Assembly: GCA_009784825.1 (NCBI GenBank)
Contig: WQXO01000004.1
Coordinates: forward strand, 1 to 64,000
Origin: Oscillospiraceae bacterium
GTDB taxonomy: Bacteria; Bacillota; Clostridia; Oscillospirales; Ruminococcaceae
DNA length: 64,000 bases
Reading direction: 5' to 3'
Part shown: positions 36,752 to 44,960 of the stretch, piece by piece
How the letters are laid out: each line of letters starts with the position of its first letter
How positions within the stretch are numbered: the first letter of the stretch is position 1
Notes under the pieces: generated by a model
The model's database searches: none
Told to the model about the DNA's origin: nothing
Seen by the model: only the letters and a program-made list of their open reading frames with translations
Program-made: the position numbers and the translations under genes

Positions 36752-37380
36752 TTTTTCACCGCCCTTTCTCTGTCATAGCGTGACTTAACTCTTATATGAA
36801 GTGTCCCCAATATCGGAAGCAGAACAAGCATTAAAGCTAAGTCAATCGGAAACTGAATAACATTTTTTACAAACCGAGGATACATGAATACTGCAAAGGT
36901 ATTACTCGAAACCCCCATAATAAAATACAGCAGATATGAGTTTAAAAGTAAATAACACAGCGACATTACCAAAAATCGTGCAAGAACAATTCTAATTACC
37001 TGCCACGCCGCCCACCACGGTTGATGAAGCCTGTCACCGCTTGAAAGCCGCTTACCGTATCCGTACAAGAGCATTCCGTAGATTAACGCTTCTAAAATCT
37101 TAGGAAGCGTGTATACAAGATTAACCCCCAAGCTCCCCACTACTAAAGCAGTAATAATATCACACGGAACTGCCGCAATCATCGCAACGACAGGCCCATA
37201 CAGCATAGCGATTGCCGCAAGTGCAAGATACCCGAATGTAATTTTCAGCACCTCTGTGTTCAAAGATAAAAGCGGAGAATTCATCACCACATATGCCGCT
37301 ATTAAAATACCCGTTGTCGCCAAACAACGGATATTCTTCAATTCTTTCGCCGAATCCTTGAACAAATTCAAAAATACCAT
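36748..37380 (-). CDS. ECF transporter S component, folate (FolT) type
   Basis: A 210-residue membrane protein with six transmembrane segments, the S-component fold of energy-coupling-factor importers. NIRCLATTGILIAAYVVMN and the later YGPVVAMIAAVPCDII segment are typical of the folate-family S components in Clostridia. It would bind folate outside and pair with an EcfAAT module encoded elsewhere. ATG 37380 is chosen (AGGA precedes it) over a TTG at 37386. It is in the pfkA-folT-proC-phzF unit. Confidence 0.82.
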   Translation of the reverse strand: MVFLNLFKDSAKELKNIRCLATTGILIAAYVVMNSPLLSLNTEVLKITFGYLALAAIAMLYGPVVAMIAAVPCDIITALVVGSLGVNLVYTLPKILEALIYGMLLYGYGKRLSSGDRLHQPWWAAWQVIRIVLARFLVMSLCYLLLNSYLLYFIMGVSSNTFAVFMYPRFVKNVIQFPIDLALMLVLLPILGTLHIRVKSRYDRERAVKK

Positions 37381-37389
37381 AATCAATTC

Positions 37390-38349
37390 CTAAAAACTAA
37401 TATCCGAAGCTACCTCGAACAGCTTTTTATCAAAGTCTTTTTTCATTGAAAGTGCTTCCTTAATATCATAGTGAACAACCTTATTATCCCAGAAGCCGAC
37501 TACTCTATTCTCTATCCCGTTCATCAGAAGCTCAACTGCGAAATGACCGAGCTGACTTGCGGCAACCCTGTCACGAACTGTGGGTGAGCCACCTCTTTGT
37601 ACATGCCCTAATATTGTTGCTCTTGTAACAACACCGGTTTCCCGCTCGATTTGCTTGGCAATTTCTGCCGAGCCGCCTATTCCCTCGGAAACAACCACGA
37701 TAAAATGATGTTTATTGTTGGTCTGTGTATTCTCAATAATCTCGATAATTTCCTTAACACTGTAGGGCATTTCCTTTGTGATAATATATGTCGCACCACA
37801 GGCAATCCCGGTATTAAGTGCTATGTAACCCGCACGATGCCCCATTACCTCAACCACCGAGCAACGGTCAAGTGATTGCATTGTATCACGCAGCTTATCC
37901 ACTAATTCCATAGCAGTGTTCATTGCTGTATCATAACCGATTGTATATTCCGTCATACCAATGTCATTGTCAATCGTTCCGGGAATACCCATGCAAGGAA
38001 TCCCGTACAACGACAAGTCTGCCGCTCCTCTGAACGAACCGTCTCCCCCGATTACGACAATTGCGTCAATACCATACTCACGGCATTTATCCGCACCTTT
38101 TTTGACGCCCTCCTGATAGCGGAACTCGTCACAGCGTGCAGAATAAAGCATAGTGCCGCCCCTGTGCATAATATCGGAAACGCTCCTTATGTTTAATTCT
38201 GCAACGTCACCGTTTAATAAACCTTGAAAACCCCTGTAAATTCCCATAACCGACAAACCTTTTTTAATTGCGGTACGGGTTACAGCACGAACAGCCGCAT
38301 TCATTCCGGGAGCGTCTCCCCCGCTGGTTAACACACCAATCTTTTTCAT
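37390..38349 (-). CDS. pfkA: ATP-dependent 6-phosphofructokinase
   Basis: A 319-residue phosphofructokinase, the committed step of glycolysis, with normal length for the bacterial tetramer. Motifs: GVLTSGGDAPGMNAAVRAV, VIGGDGSFRGA (the GGDGS form is that of ATP-dependent enzymes), PGTIDNDIGMTEYTIG (catalytic Asp) and VEVMGHRAGYIAL. It has its own promoter at 38389-38417 and leads an operon with folT, proC and a PhzF-like gene. Confidence 0.96.
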   Translation of the reverse strand: MKKIGVLTSGGDAPGMNAAVRAVTRTAIKKGLSVMGIYRGFQGLLNGDVAELNIRSVSDIMHRGGTMLYSARCDEFRYQEGVKKGADKCREYGIDAIVVIGGDGSFRGAADLSLYGIPCMGIPGTIDNDIGMTEYTIGYDTAMNTAMELVDKLRDTMQSLDRCSVVEVMGHRAGYIALNTGIACGATYIITKEMPYSVKEIIEIIENTQTNNKHHFIVVVSEGIGGSAEIAKQIERETGVVTRATILGHVQRGGSPTVRDRVAASQLGHFAVELLMNGIENRVVGFWDNKVVHYDIKEALSMKKDFDKKLFEVASDISF

Positions 38350-38388
38350 ATCTGTTTCATTCCTTTTTTATGTAAATCAAACAATACT

Positions 38389-38417
38389 ATTTTACACCCT
38401 TTATGCTAATTCGTCAA
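38389..38417 (-). promoter_or_regulatory. Promoter of pfkA (TTGACG-17-TAAAAT)
   Basis: On the minus strand TTGACG (38417-38412) and TAAAAT (38394-38389) are separated by 17 bases. The leader before the pfkA ATG (38349) is about 33 bases and includes AAAAAGGAATG, the ribosome-binding site. Confidence 0.75.
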
Positions 38418-38460
38418 GGGTTTTTATAAATTTTATAATATTCTTTCATACTTCCCTCAC

Positions 38461-38492
38461 TGTACACTATACACTGTCAATTGTTAACTGTC
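38461..38492. repeat. Short dispersed GTCAATTGTTAACTGTC-like repeat
   Basis: The end of the pfkA upstream spacer has TGTACACTATACACTGTC followed by AATTGTTAACTGTC. The reverse complement (GACAGTTAACAATTGAC) resembles ACAATTAACAGTTGACAATT at 54851-54870. It directly abuts the stop codon of the repeat-bearing membrane protein gene. It seems to be a dispersed low-complexity element of this genome. Confidence 0.5.
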
Positions 38493-38493
38493 G

Positions 38494-39069
38494 TCACCAG
38501 CCTACTATGTTATCCCAATCTCCTGTGCCTATTGTGCTGTCTCTACCCGAAGCACTTCCAGATGTCCAAGGCACCCATTCCTGTCCGCTCCAGTAATCAC
38601 CATTTGCTCTTGTTTCACCCATTCTCGGGTTGGGGTTCTCTGTTGTGTTTGCCTGTGCCGGTGTAGCTTGTGTGGGTGGTGGTGTCGGGGGCGGACCGTC
38701 CAAAATAATATCGCTGATGTCGTTTACAACAAACTCCTCCGGTTCGGTGGAATAGTCGGTGGTGTCAATCGTCGCAGCCTCGGTAGTTGTTGCCTCGGTT
38801 GTAGGGGCAGACGACTCTGTCTGCCCGTTTGTCGCCGCTGTTGTAGGGGCAGACGACTCTGTCTGCCCGTTTGTCGCCGCTGTTGTAGGGGCAGACGACT
38901 CTGTCTGCCCGTTTGTCGCCTCGGTGGTAGTCGCTTCTGTTGTGCTTTCCACCGGTGCAGGTTCAACCGGGTCGGGACGGGTTGCGAGGAAGATTATCGC
39001 ACCTATCGCAAATACGCCGAGTACCGACGCTCCCACGATTGGGAATAATATGTTCTTTTTGTTTTCCAC
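38494..39069 (-). CDS. Membrane-anchored protein with three 14-residue Thr-rich repeats
   Basis: A 191-residue protein not recognised as a known family. A short basic N-terminus is followed by one transmembrane segment (residues ~6-28: FPIVGASVLGVFAIGAIIFLA), then a Thr/Glu/Ala-rich outer stalk with three tandem copies of TNGQTESSAPTTAA (~48-90), an acidic stretch, a Pro-rich segment (GPPPTPPPTQATPAQ) and a Gly/Trp/Ser-rich C-terminus (GDYWSGQEWVPWTSGSASG). The likely start is GTG at 39069, since AAGGAG is 8 bases upstream and it clears the whiA stop. It lies downstream of whiA with 19 bases between. Confidence 0.7.
   Translation of the reverse strand: MENKKNILFPIVGASVLGVFAIGAIIFLATRPDPVEPAPVESTTEATTTEATNGQTESSAPTTAATNGQTESSAPTTAATNGQTESSAPTTEATTTEAATIDTTDYSTEPEEFVVNDISDIILDGPPPTPPPTQATPAQANTTENPNPRMGETRANGDYWSGQEWVPWTSGSASGRDSTIGTGDWDNIVGW
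38798..38923. repeat. Three tandem 42-bp units, each a palindrome of the GTAGGGG family
   Basis: Units at 38798-38839, 38840-38881 and 38882-38923 are nearly identical (the last few bases of the third differ). Each contains GTAGGGGCAGAC, a GACTCT loop and GTCTGCCC, so each can form an 8-bp hairpin. The length is a multiple of three, so the gene stays in frame and encodes 14-residue repeats. The layout equals that of the single palindromes at 4592, 15467 and 50555. Confidence 0.92.
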
Positions 39070-39088
39070 TATGTTTCTCCTTATTATC

Positions 39089-39817
39089 TTATATATTTCC
39101 TGTGCTTCGCAATTCATCTGCAATTTCAGTAATCCGTCTGAGCCTGTGATACACACCGCTTTTACTGATTTGCGGGTCAAGTCGTTCACCGATTTCCTTA
39201 AGCGGCAAATCTATATTATCACGCCGGATTATCGCAACCTCCCGCAGCTCCTTAGGGAGGAACTCCATGCCCTTCACTCGAAAAATATACTCTATGTCAT
39301 CTAACTGTCTTCCTGCGGCACGGGCGGTTTTCCCGATATTGGCAGCCTCACAATTAACCGCACGGTTGACATTGTTGCGAACCTCTTTATATATTTTCAC
39401 GTTCATTATCTTCATAGAATGGCGAATTGCCCCGATATAAGTCAAAAAATCTTCGATTTGTTCACTATCCTTGCTGTATAAGAACATCTGCCCCTTCCGG
39501 CTTGACTTTTTCATGGAAATGCCACGCTCCGACATGAATTCGAGCAGCTCGGTGCATTTTCCGGAGTTAGGCGGAGCCAACTCAAGATGATACTCTTTTT
39601 TCGGGTCAGTGACAGAGCCGCACGAAATAAACACCCCTCTGAAAAACAATCCCGCAATTTCATCATCACCGGATAATATTAACTCATCAATTAAACCGTC
39701 AGCCGAATCGGTATTCTTCAAACCATAGGAAATGCCGTAGGAAAGTGCAAATTTATAAGCCTTTCCCGTTTCTTTAATTCGCTGAAGCTCCGATTTAACA
39801 TCTTGTGAGAACGACAT
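39089..39817 (-). CDS. whiA: WhiA-family DNA-binding protein, shortened N-terminus
   Basis: A 242-residue WhiA homologue. The C-terminal helix-turn-helix (KEIGERLDPQISKSGVYHRLRRI, ~206-230) and the central LAGLIDADG-like part (ILSGDDEIAGLFFRGVFISCGSV, SRKGQMFLYSKDSEQIEDFL) match well. The N-terminal region between MSFSQDVKSEL and the FFRGVF strand is about 70 residues shorter than in typical ~310-residue WhiA, removing much of the first homing-endonuclease-like half. WhiA controls division and chromosome segregation in Gram-positives. Its start overlaps the U32 stop by 1 base. Confidence 0.85.
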   Translation of the reverse strand: MSFSQDVKSELQRIKETGKAYKFALSYGISYGLKNTDSADGLIDELILSGDDEIAGLFFRGVFISCGSVTDPKKEYHLELAPPNSGKCTELLEFMSERGISMKKSSRKGQMFLYSKDSEQIEDFLTYIGAIRHSMKIMNVKIYKEVRNNVNRAVNCEAANIGKTARAAGRQLDDIEYIFRVKGMEFLPKELREVAIIRRDNIDLPLKEIGERLDPQISKSGVYHRLRRITEIADELRSTGNI

Positions 39818-41007
39818 TATACATTCACCCTCCTAAGCATAGAACCCGTTTTATATACATCAGAACATAATATCTTCATTTTTTCCATTGCATGATTTGC
39901 GATTTTCACCGCTTCACCGGTTGAATTATACATTTCACTTATCATAAGCTTTTGAGGGGGCAAACCCGGCTGAACTATTTCTATATGGTCATCAACCGTA
40001 AAATAATTCCGTACGGTTATTTCAAGCAGATTATCTGAATAACCGTCAACCGTTCCGATAAAATCACAGTTTCGTATATAACCGGAATCCTTGTGATACT
40101 GTTCGGCGTCTCCGAAATAAAACCCCGTGGAATACTGTCGGTGACTGACACAATCAACCTCACGCCTAACCCAATCGGGTAATTTCTCGCCATTCCTGAA
40201 CGCTGTAATAGCGGCTCGGTAGGCATTAGTAATCGTGGCGGTATAATATGCGGTTTTCGCCCTGCCCTCTATTTTAAGTGCTGTGACACCCGATGTACTC
40301 AATTCGTTAATGTACCCTATCATGCATAGGTCTTTCGAGTTTAGTATAAATGTGTTTTCATCATCTTCATAAATCTTAAAAAACTCACCCGGGCGTGACT
40401 CCTCCATAAGATGATAGCTCCATCTGCATGGGTGAGAACATATCCCTTTATTTGCATCACGGTTAGTCATATACGAGGATAAAAGACACCTCCCCGAGTA
40501 ACTGACGCACATCGCACCGTGGACAAACACCTCTAATTCTAACTCATGGGGTATGCTTTCTCGAATTTTCTTAATATCCGTGAGTGAGGTTTCCCGTGCT
40601 AAAACAATCCGCCTCGCCCCTAATTTATACAGCATATTCGCCGCCGCATAATTCATCACACCTGCTTGTGTGGAAACATGGACAGGCATTTCGGGTAGCT
40701 GTGTTCTGAGAATATCGAATATCCCCATATCGGAAACAATCACCGCATCAACAGGCGGTAATTGTTTAATAAATCCGGTAAACCTGTCAATGTCAGAATT
40801 ATCCGCCACGATATTACAGGTGAGATACACCTTGACACTGCGTTCATGAGCATAGTCGACTGCCTCGGATAATTCAGCTATTGTGAACCCTGCATTAGCA
40901 CGCAACCCGAACGCCTCACCACCGACATAGACGGCATCAGCACCATAGAGTATCGCCGCTTTCAACGATTCCATATCCCCGCACGGGGAAAGCAGTTCAA
41001 GCTTCAT
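39817..41007 (-). CDS. U32 family protein next to mltG (TrhP-like)
   Basis: A 396-residue U32 protein: LLSPCGDMESLKAAILYGADAVYVGG at the N-terminus and the signature EVFVHGAMCVSYSGRCLLSSY (~165-185), with further Cys residues (GICSHPCRWSY). In Bacillus the homologues YrrN/YrrO (TrhP1/2) lie directly after yrrL (mltG) and hydroxylate U34 of tRNAs using prephenate; the same context here supports a TrhP-type role (inference). It shares one base with mltG and one with whiA. Confidence 0.88.
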   Translation of the reverse strand: MKLELLSPCGDMESLKAAILYGADAVYVGGEAFGLRANAGFTIAELSEAVDYAHERSVKVYLTCNIVADNSDIDRFTGFIKQLPPVDAVIVSDMGIFDILRTQLPEMPVHVSTQAGVMNYAAANMLYKLGARRIVLARETSLTDIKKIRESIPHELELEVFVHGAMCVSYSGRCLLSSYMTNRDANKGICSHPCRWSYHLMEESRPGEFFKIYEDDENTFILNSKDLCMIGYINELSTSGVTALKIEGRAKTAYYTATITNAYRAAITAFRNGEKLPDWVRREVDCVSHRQYSTGFYFGDAEQYHKDSGYIRNCDFIGTVDGYSDNLLEITVRNYFTVDDHIEIVQPGLPPQKLMISEMYNSTGEAVKIANHAMEKMKILCSDVYKTGSMLRRVNV

Positions 41008-42575
41008 CAGTTAACCACCGTAGAAATGTCAATTCCCGCTCTTTCAAGATTAATCTCATGCTCACGAAGGGTTTGTGCGAAGAAGACCTCACCCGTTTCG
41101 ATATTAGCACAGAAGTAGTAATAACCGCTACTCGGAGCGTTAAGCACCGCTTCCATCGCATTCATTCCCGGACTGCACACAGGACCGGGCGGCAACCCCG
41201 ACGAAAGATACGTATCATATAATTGTAGAATAGGGGTATAAATCCCTGTATTCCCCGCATTAATGAATGGTCTGATATTTTCGGTGGCATATTTTCTTGT
41301 GACGTTTGATTCCATTCTCGGGAAGTTATCGGGGTCATTTAACCGATTAAGAAACACCGATGCGACTAACTTCATGTCATCGGGGTCGGCAGCTTCCCAC
41401 TGAACCATCGAAGCAAGCGTCATAAATTCATCAAGGGTGAATCCCATTTCCCCCATTTTCTTATACATCTCGTTTGTAACCTTCGAGTTATAGTTGGAAT
41501 ATATGGTTCTTGCGGCAAGCTCGGCATACCTCATTGTATCCATATCGGGATTATCGAGCAAATCATCAATAACATAAAAGTTATAGCTGTCGGGGAACAA
41601 ATACCCCTCAAGCTGATAAAACTTGTTAGAATTTTGCAAAACCCGCTTTTCAAATGTATATACATTCATTTTGTTCATGTAGAATTTCTCGAAATCCTCT
41701 GCCTTGCAAACAAGGTTCTCCTCAAGAAGCAGACCTACCTCCCGTGCGGTCATTCCGTCAACAATTGTAACGTCCACTGTATCAGTAAACCTCGGTCTTG
41801 TTTGAAGTGTAGAGATAATCTGCCCATATGACATGGTGGAATTTATCGTAAACAGTCCGTGGAGATATGCACCGTCCTTTTCAGAAATCCTCGAATAGAA
41901 TATGAAAAATTCAGGCATACTTATCAGCTCATACCTGCTTAGAATTTCTGCAATTTCCTCGGTCAATGCCCCCTCGGGAATATCAACGGTATACTCGAAG
42001 TCGTCTGTTGTGATTCCCATAAAATCAAGCGTAGCCCTCACAATAAATTGTGCAAGAAACGCCGACACCGACAAAATAAAAACAATTAATAACACACTGC
42101 CGAAAATGTGTGTAAACGTGCGTAAAAGCTCGTTATTTCTACGCTGTCTTCTTTTTGCCGCCGCTTCCTTTTTCTTTTTTAAGGCACGGCTTTTCGCTTT
42201 CTTGGCTTCTATTTCAGAAAGCTCACCCGGTTTATACGGTTCACCATCGTCAAAAACAGGTGCTTCTTCTTTAACAATATCCATCAAACGTGTTTCATCT
42301 GCAACAGGAATAACTGCCGCTACATCCTCTTCACTTGAAAAAAACGCCTCATAATCTTTTGCAACATCATATTCCTCGTCTTTTTCATCCTCACGTTCAT
42401 CAATATTATCGGGTAATTCCTTGATTACTTCGTCGGTGTTCTCTTGCTCAAGCTCTTGAGGGCGTTTTATATTATTCCCGTAAACGGTAAAGAGAACATC
42501 TTCAATCTCAGAATTATTGTGTACAGCATTTTCGGGAACACTGTCACTTTTATATGAGGGGGGTGGTTTACGCAT
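41007..42575 (-). CDS. mltG: Endolytic murein transglycosylase MltG
   Basis: A 522-residue membrane protein that cuts nascent glycan strands and so sets their length. A long acidic cytoplasmic N-terminal part (~1-135) ends in a Lys/Arg-rich stretch (KKKKEAAAKRRQRR), followed by one transmembrane helix (~150-172), LysM-like fold and the YceG domain. The catalytic Glu is in MVQWEAADPDDMKLVASVFLNRL (~395-417); the first Glu of the usual IVEKE is Gln, a variant seen in Clostridia. It is followed by U32 and whiA. Confidence 0.92.
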   Translation of the reverse strand: MRKPPPSYKSDSVPENAVHNNSEIEDVLFTVYGNNIKRPQELEQENTDEVIKELPDNIDEREDEKDEEYDVAKDYEAFFSSEEDVAAVIPVADETRLMDIVKEEAPVFDDGEPYKPGELSEIEAKKAKSRALKKKKEAAAKRRQRRNNELLRTFTHIFGSVLLIVFILSVSAFLAQFIVRATLDFMGITTDDFEYTVDIPEGALTEEIAEILSRYELISMPEFFIFYSRISEKDGAYLHGLFTINSTMSYGQIISTLQTRPRFTDTVDVTIVDGMTAREVGLLLEENLVCKAEDFEKFYMNKMNVYTFEKRVLQNSNKFYQLEGYLFPDSYNFYVIDDLLDNPDMDTMRYAELAARTIYSNYNSKVTNEMYKKMGEMGFTLDEFMTLASMVQWEAADPDDMKLVASVFLNRLNDPDNFPRMESNVTRKYATENIRPFINAGNTGIYTPILQLYDTYLSSGLPPGPVCSPGMNAMEAVLNAPSSGYYYFCANIETGEVFFAQTLREHEINLERAGIDISTVVN

Positions 42576-42592
42576 ACTTCCTCCTTTTTTGA

Positions 42593-43051
42593 TTAATCTG
42601 TTAAAACAATATCCACAGGGACATCATGCTCCTCAACGGGAATTTCTGTAATAAATTCACGATAACATAACCCGATTGAAATCCCTTTATAGTCTTTCAA
42701 AAACCTGTCATAATACCCGCCGCCGAACCCCAACCGATAATTTTCCGTGTTATATGCCAACGCCGGAACAATACACACACTGTTACTTAAGTCAACCTCC
42801 GGAACAAACCGCATAGTATTATTTTCAATTTCCGGGGTAGCAACCGGAGTATTATTATTACGGCAGAATTCGATAAGCCTACTTGTGTCAACCTCAATCG
42901 GCATGGAAGCATAGGTTAAAACCGACTCGGCATTTACGAATTGCGGTAAAGCAATCAGCTTTTCAAAAATGATAATATCTTTCTCGGTTTTATTAAACCC
43001 TCGACGCTTTTCTTTAAGCTCTTGCCTTAGTGCGTTTTTTACTTTCCGCAT
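42593..43051 (-). CDS. 5-formyltetrahydrofolate cyclo-ligase, short form
   Basis: A 152-residue enzyme converting 5-formyl-THF to methenyl-THF. The N-terminal basic helix (NALRQELKEKRRG, ATP-binding Lys and Arg), YASMPIEVDT and the phosphate-binding YRLGFGGGYYDRFL (~105-118) are clear. It is about 30 residues shorter than usual: the stretch that normally carries the xxGxxGIxEP motif is missing between PEVDLSNS and VCIVPALAYN. The reading frame is intact. It overlaps the DJ-1/PfpI gene by 13 bases. Confidence 0.88.
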   Translation of the reverse strand: MRKVKNALRQELKEKRRGFNKTEKDIIIFEKLIALPQFVNAESVLTYASMPIEVDTSRLIEFCRNNNTPVATPEIENNTMRFVPEVDLSNSVCIVPALAYNTENYRLGFGGGYYDRFLKDYKGISIGLCYREFITEIPVEEHDVPVDIVLTD

Positions 43052-43584
43052 AACATTGTTTTATAAACCTCGGCTGATTTTGCTTTACCCGCTAATATCT
43101 CAGCAATCGCAAAGGCGAACTTCTCAGACGTGCCTGCCGCCTGTGAGGTAATAATCTTCCCGTCGATTACGACCGGTTTATTGACATATTTTGCACCGCT
43201 TAAATCCTTTTCCAATCCCGGATAACAAGTGGCTGACTTACCTCGAAGCAACCCCAATTTACCGAGAATTGTCGGTGCCCCGCAAATCGCCGCAATATAT
43301 ACATTAAACTTGTCGCAATATTCAATTATATCAAGCATAGCTTTGCTGTTGCTTAAGTTGGTGTAACCCGGATTCCCTCCAGGCAGAATAATCATTGACA
43401 ATTTATTGTCTTTTTTCACCTCAGAAATATCAACGTCCGCTTTAACCGTGACCCCTCTCGTGCTTGTAGCATATTCACCGAAAACGCCGACAGTTGCTAC
43501 CTCCACACCACAACGCCTAAGAACATCAAGCGGATAAAACACCTCAATCTCTTCAAACCCGTCTGCCAAAAACATATAAACCAT
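43039..43584 (-). CDS. DJ-1/PfpI family protein (YajL-like)
   Basis: A 181-residue DJ-1 family protein of the YajL/ThiJ group. The nucleophile Cys is in AAICGAPTILG (~100-110), the conserved Glu in ADGFEEIEVF (~8-17) and the LPGGNPG strand (~68-74) are present. Members act as stress-protective deglycase-like or chaperone proteins; the exact activity is debated. It lies between a DUF2156 gene and the formyl-THF cyclo-ligase. Confidence 0.9.
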   Translation of the reverse strand: MVYMFLADGFEEIEVFYPLDVLRRCGVEVATVGVFGEYATSTRGVTVKADVDISEVKKDNKLSMIILPGGNPGYTNLSNSKAMLDIIEYCDKFNVYIAAICGAPTILGKLGLLRGKSATCYPGLEKDLSGAKYVNKPVVIDGKIITSQAAGTSEKFAFAIAEILAGKAKSAEVYKTMLCGK

Positions 43585-43586
43585 AA

Positions 43587-44465
43587 CTATACCTCCTTAA
43601 ATCTGACTCTATACTTCTCCACTACAAATGCGGGACAATATGACAGCTTCGCCTTTCTGAGGTTTTCTAACCCCATATCCTCCTCACGATTGATATAGGT
43701 ATACCCCTTGCAAGCATAATTCACAAATTCATGATTAATGGCGGTATACGCTCCTTGAACTGTTGTGAACGCTTTCTCGGCATGAACCACAAATGTATCA
43801 CTGTTCAGCCTCTCCCCGAATGTATAAGCGTGAATGTCCCCGTCAACTCTGATAATTCCACCAACAAACCCAAGCTCAAAGAAACTTTCCAACCCTCGAA
43901 TGACCGCCTGTGCCTCCCTTAATTTTTCACTATCATCATAACAGTTATGCTCCATGCACCAGCGATTGTGCATATCTGCCACTTCCTCAATATTATCGGG
44001 AGTAATCGGCTCAAATTCCCAGTTATTCTCATAGAAACGGTTAAGGTGATTGCGTTTGGCGTGCAGTTTTTTCCCGGAAAGCTTCGACAAAGTCTCGAAA
44101 CAATAGACATAATCGTAGAAATCCCGATTTGTGCCGACTTCAATATCCTCGCAATATATTCTGCACAGCTTTTCCATAACCTCCCTGCTCATGCTCGAAA
44201 AGCACAAAGGGGTATTATTACACGAGCAGTATTCCCGAAGAACACCGACAATCTCACAAATATCGCCCGCTCCTGCAGGGAACATGAAGCCATACTTGTT
44301 TTTCACCAAGTAAAAGTTTTTATAGCGGGCGATTTTCATATCGAAAACCTTGCTCCACATATAATTATTCCCGAATGAATACTCACATCCGTTATAATCC
44401 GATAAGCGAAGCAGCTCATCTGCCCAAGCCTTGTCCTTCACTTCAACGTCTTTAAATTCTATCAT
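43587..44465 (-). CDS. DUF2156 (phosphatidylglycerol lysyltransferase C-terminal-like) protein
   Basis: A 292-residue cytosolic protein with the double GNAT fold of DUF2156, like the soluble catalytic domain of MprF but without its membrane part. Recognisable stretches are SDYNGCEYSFGNNYMWS near the N-terminus, KLHAKRNHLNRFYENN (~135-150) and YINREEDMGLENLRKAK near the end. Such stand-alone proteins are common in Clostridia and probably transfer amino acids from aminoacyl-tRNA to an unknown acceptor (inference). ATG 44465 is chosen; earlier in-frame codons overlap a hairpin at 44498-44524. Confidence 0.82.
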   Translation of the reverse strand: MIEFKDVEVKDKAWADELLRLSDYNGCEYSFGNNYMWSKVFDMKIARYKNFYLVKNKYGFMFPAGAGDICEIVGVLREYCSCNNTPLCFSSMSREVMEKLCRIYCEDIEVGTNRDFYDYVYCFETLSKLSGKKLHAKRNHLNRFYENNWEFEPITPDNIEEVADMHNRWCMEHNCYDDSEKLREAQAVIRGLESFFELGFVGGIIRVDGDIHAYTFGERLNSDTFVVHAEKAFTTVQGAYTAINHEFVNYACKGYTYINREEDMGLENLRKAKLSYCPAFVVEKYRVRFKEV

Positions 44466-44497
44466 ATGTATTATAATACCATATATAGGAAAATTCG

Positions 44498-44524
44498 TCA
44501 AGAGGGGGACAATGTCCCCCTTGA
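44498..44524 (-). terminator. Hairpin after the DUF3892 gene
   Basis: TCAAG plus GGGGGAC (44498-44510) pairs with GTCCCCC plus TTGA (44514-44524), with one bulged A. On the minus strand it is followed by GACGAATTTTCC. It lies directly downstream of the DUF3892 gene and upstream of the DUF2156 start, so it probably ends the former's transcript. Confidence 0.65.
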
Positions 44525-44531
44525 TAATCTA

Positions 44532-44834
44532 TTATTGCTTAATCGTGGGTAAATTCGATAAATTATTATCATCACTTGCATCGGGGAGCGATTTTAAATA
44601 TTCGCTGCCCTTTCTCGCAGAAATGCCCACACCGACTATACCGCCCTCACGTGCCATGCGAATTCCTTGGTCTTTCGTGAGAATCTGCCCGTCTGATAAA
44701 CGATAACCCGAAATCTTACCTTTTTCTTTGACTATACCCGTTATACTCTTTGCGTCGGGGCGTGAATCGGGAATTTCCCTGAACGCCCTTAACGGGAGAT
44801 TTGACATTGTCAAGTCGAATTGTCCTCCGCTCAT
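44532..44834 (-). CDS. DUF3892 domain protein
   Basis: A 100-residue protein. The DUF3892 core is ITGIVKEKGKISGYRLSDG followed by IRMAREGGIVGVGISARKG and YLKSLPD (residues ~30-85). The function is unknown; the domain is common in Clostridia as single small proteins. ATG 44834 is chosen over an upstream in-frame ATG at 44876 because GGAGGT precedes it. It is divergent from ychF. Confidence 0.85.
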   Translation of the reverse strand: MSGGQFDLTMSNLPLRAFREIPDSRPDAKSITGIVKEKGKISGYRLSDGQILTKDQGIRMAREGGIVGVGISARKGSEYLKSLPDASDDNNLSNLPTIKQ

Positions 44835-44894
44835 AAAAAACGTACCTCCATATATACTTTGTTTTATTTTTGGCAATTGAGATATTAATATTAC

Positions 44895-44923
44895 TTGATT
44901 TTTTATGAATATTGTGGTAAAAT
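44895..44923 (+). promoter_or_regulatory. Promoter of ychF (TTGATT-17-TAAAAT)
   Basis: TTGATT (44895-44900) and TAAAAT (44918-44923) are separated by 17 bases. The ychF ATG lies at 44961 behind GAAAGGAAA, giving a leader of about 30 bases. Confidence 0.75.
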
Positions 44924-44960
44924 TACAAAAAAGTGTACATCGAAAGGAAATATCTTCAAA

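Noticed and set aside
37390-38349. PPi-dependent phosphofructokinase
   Set aside because: The GGDGS motif with Gly after the first Asp is the ATP-dependent form.
38798-38923. Three tandem repeats that could be mistaken for a small CRISPR array
   Set aside because: Units are contiguous without spacers, lie in frame inside a coding gene and encode a regular 14-residue repeat; no cas gene is near.
41007-42575. Loss of the catalytic Glu in MltG
   Set aside because: The first Glu of the usual IVEKE is Gln (MVQWE), but the second Glu, which I take as the catalytic one, is kept; the Q-x-E variant is seen in other Clostridia.
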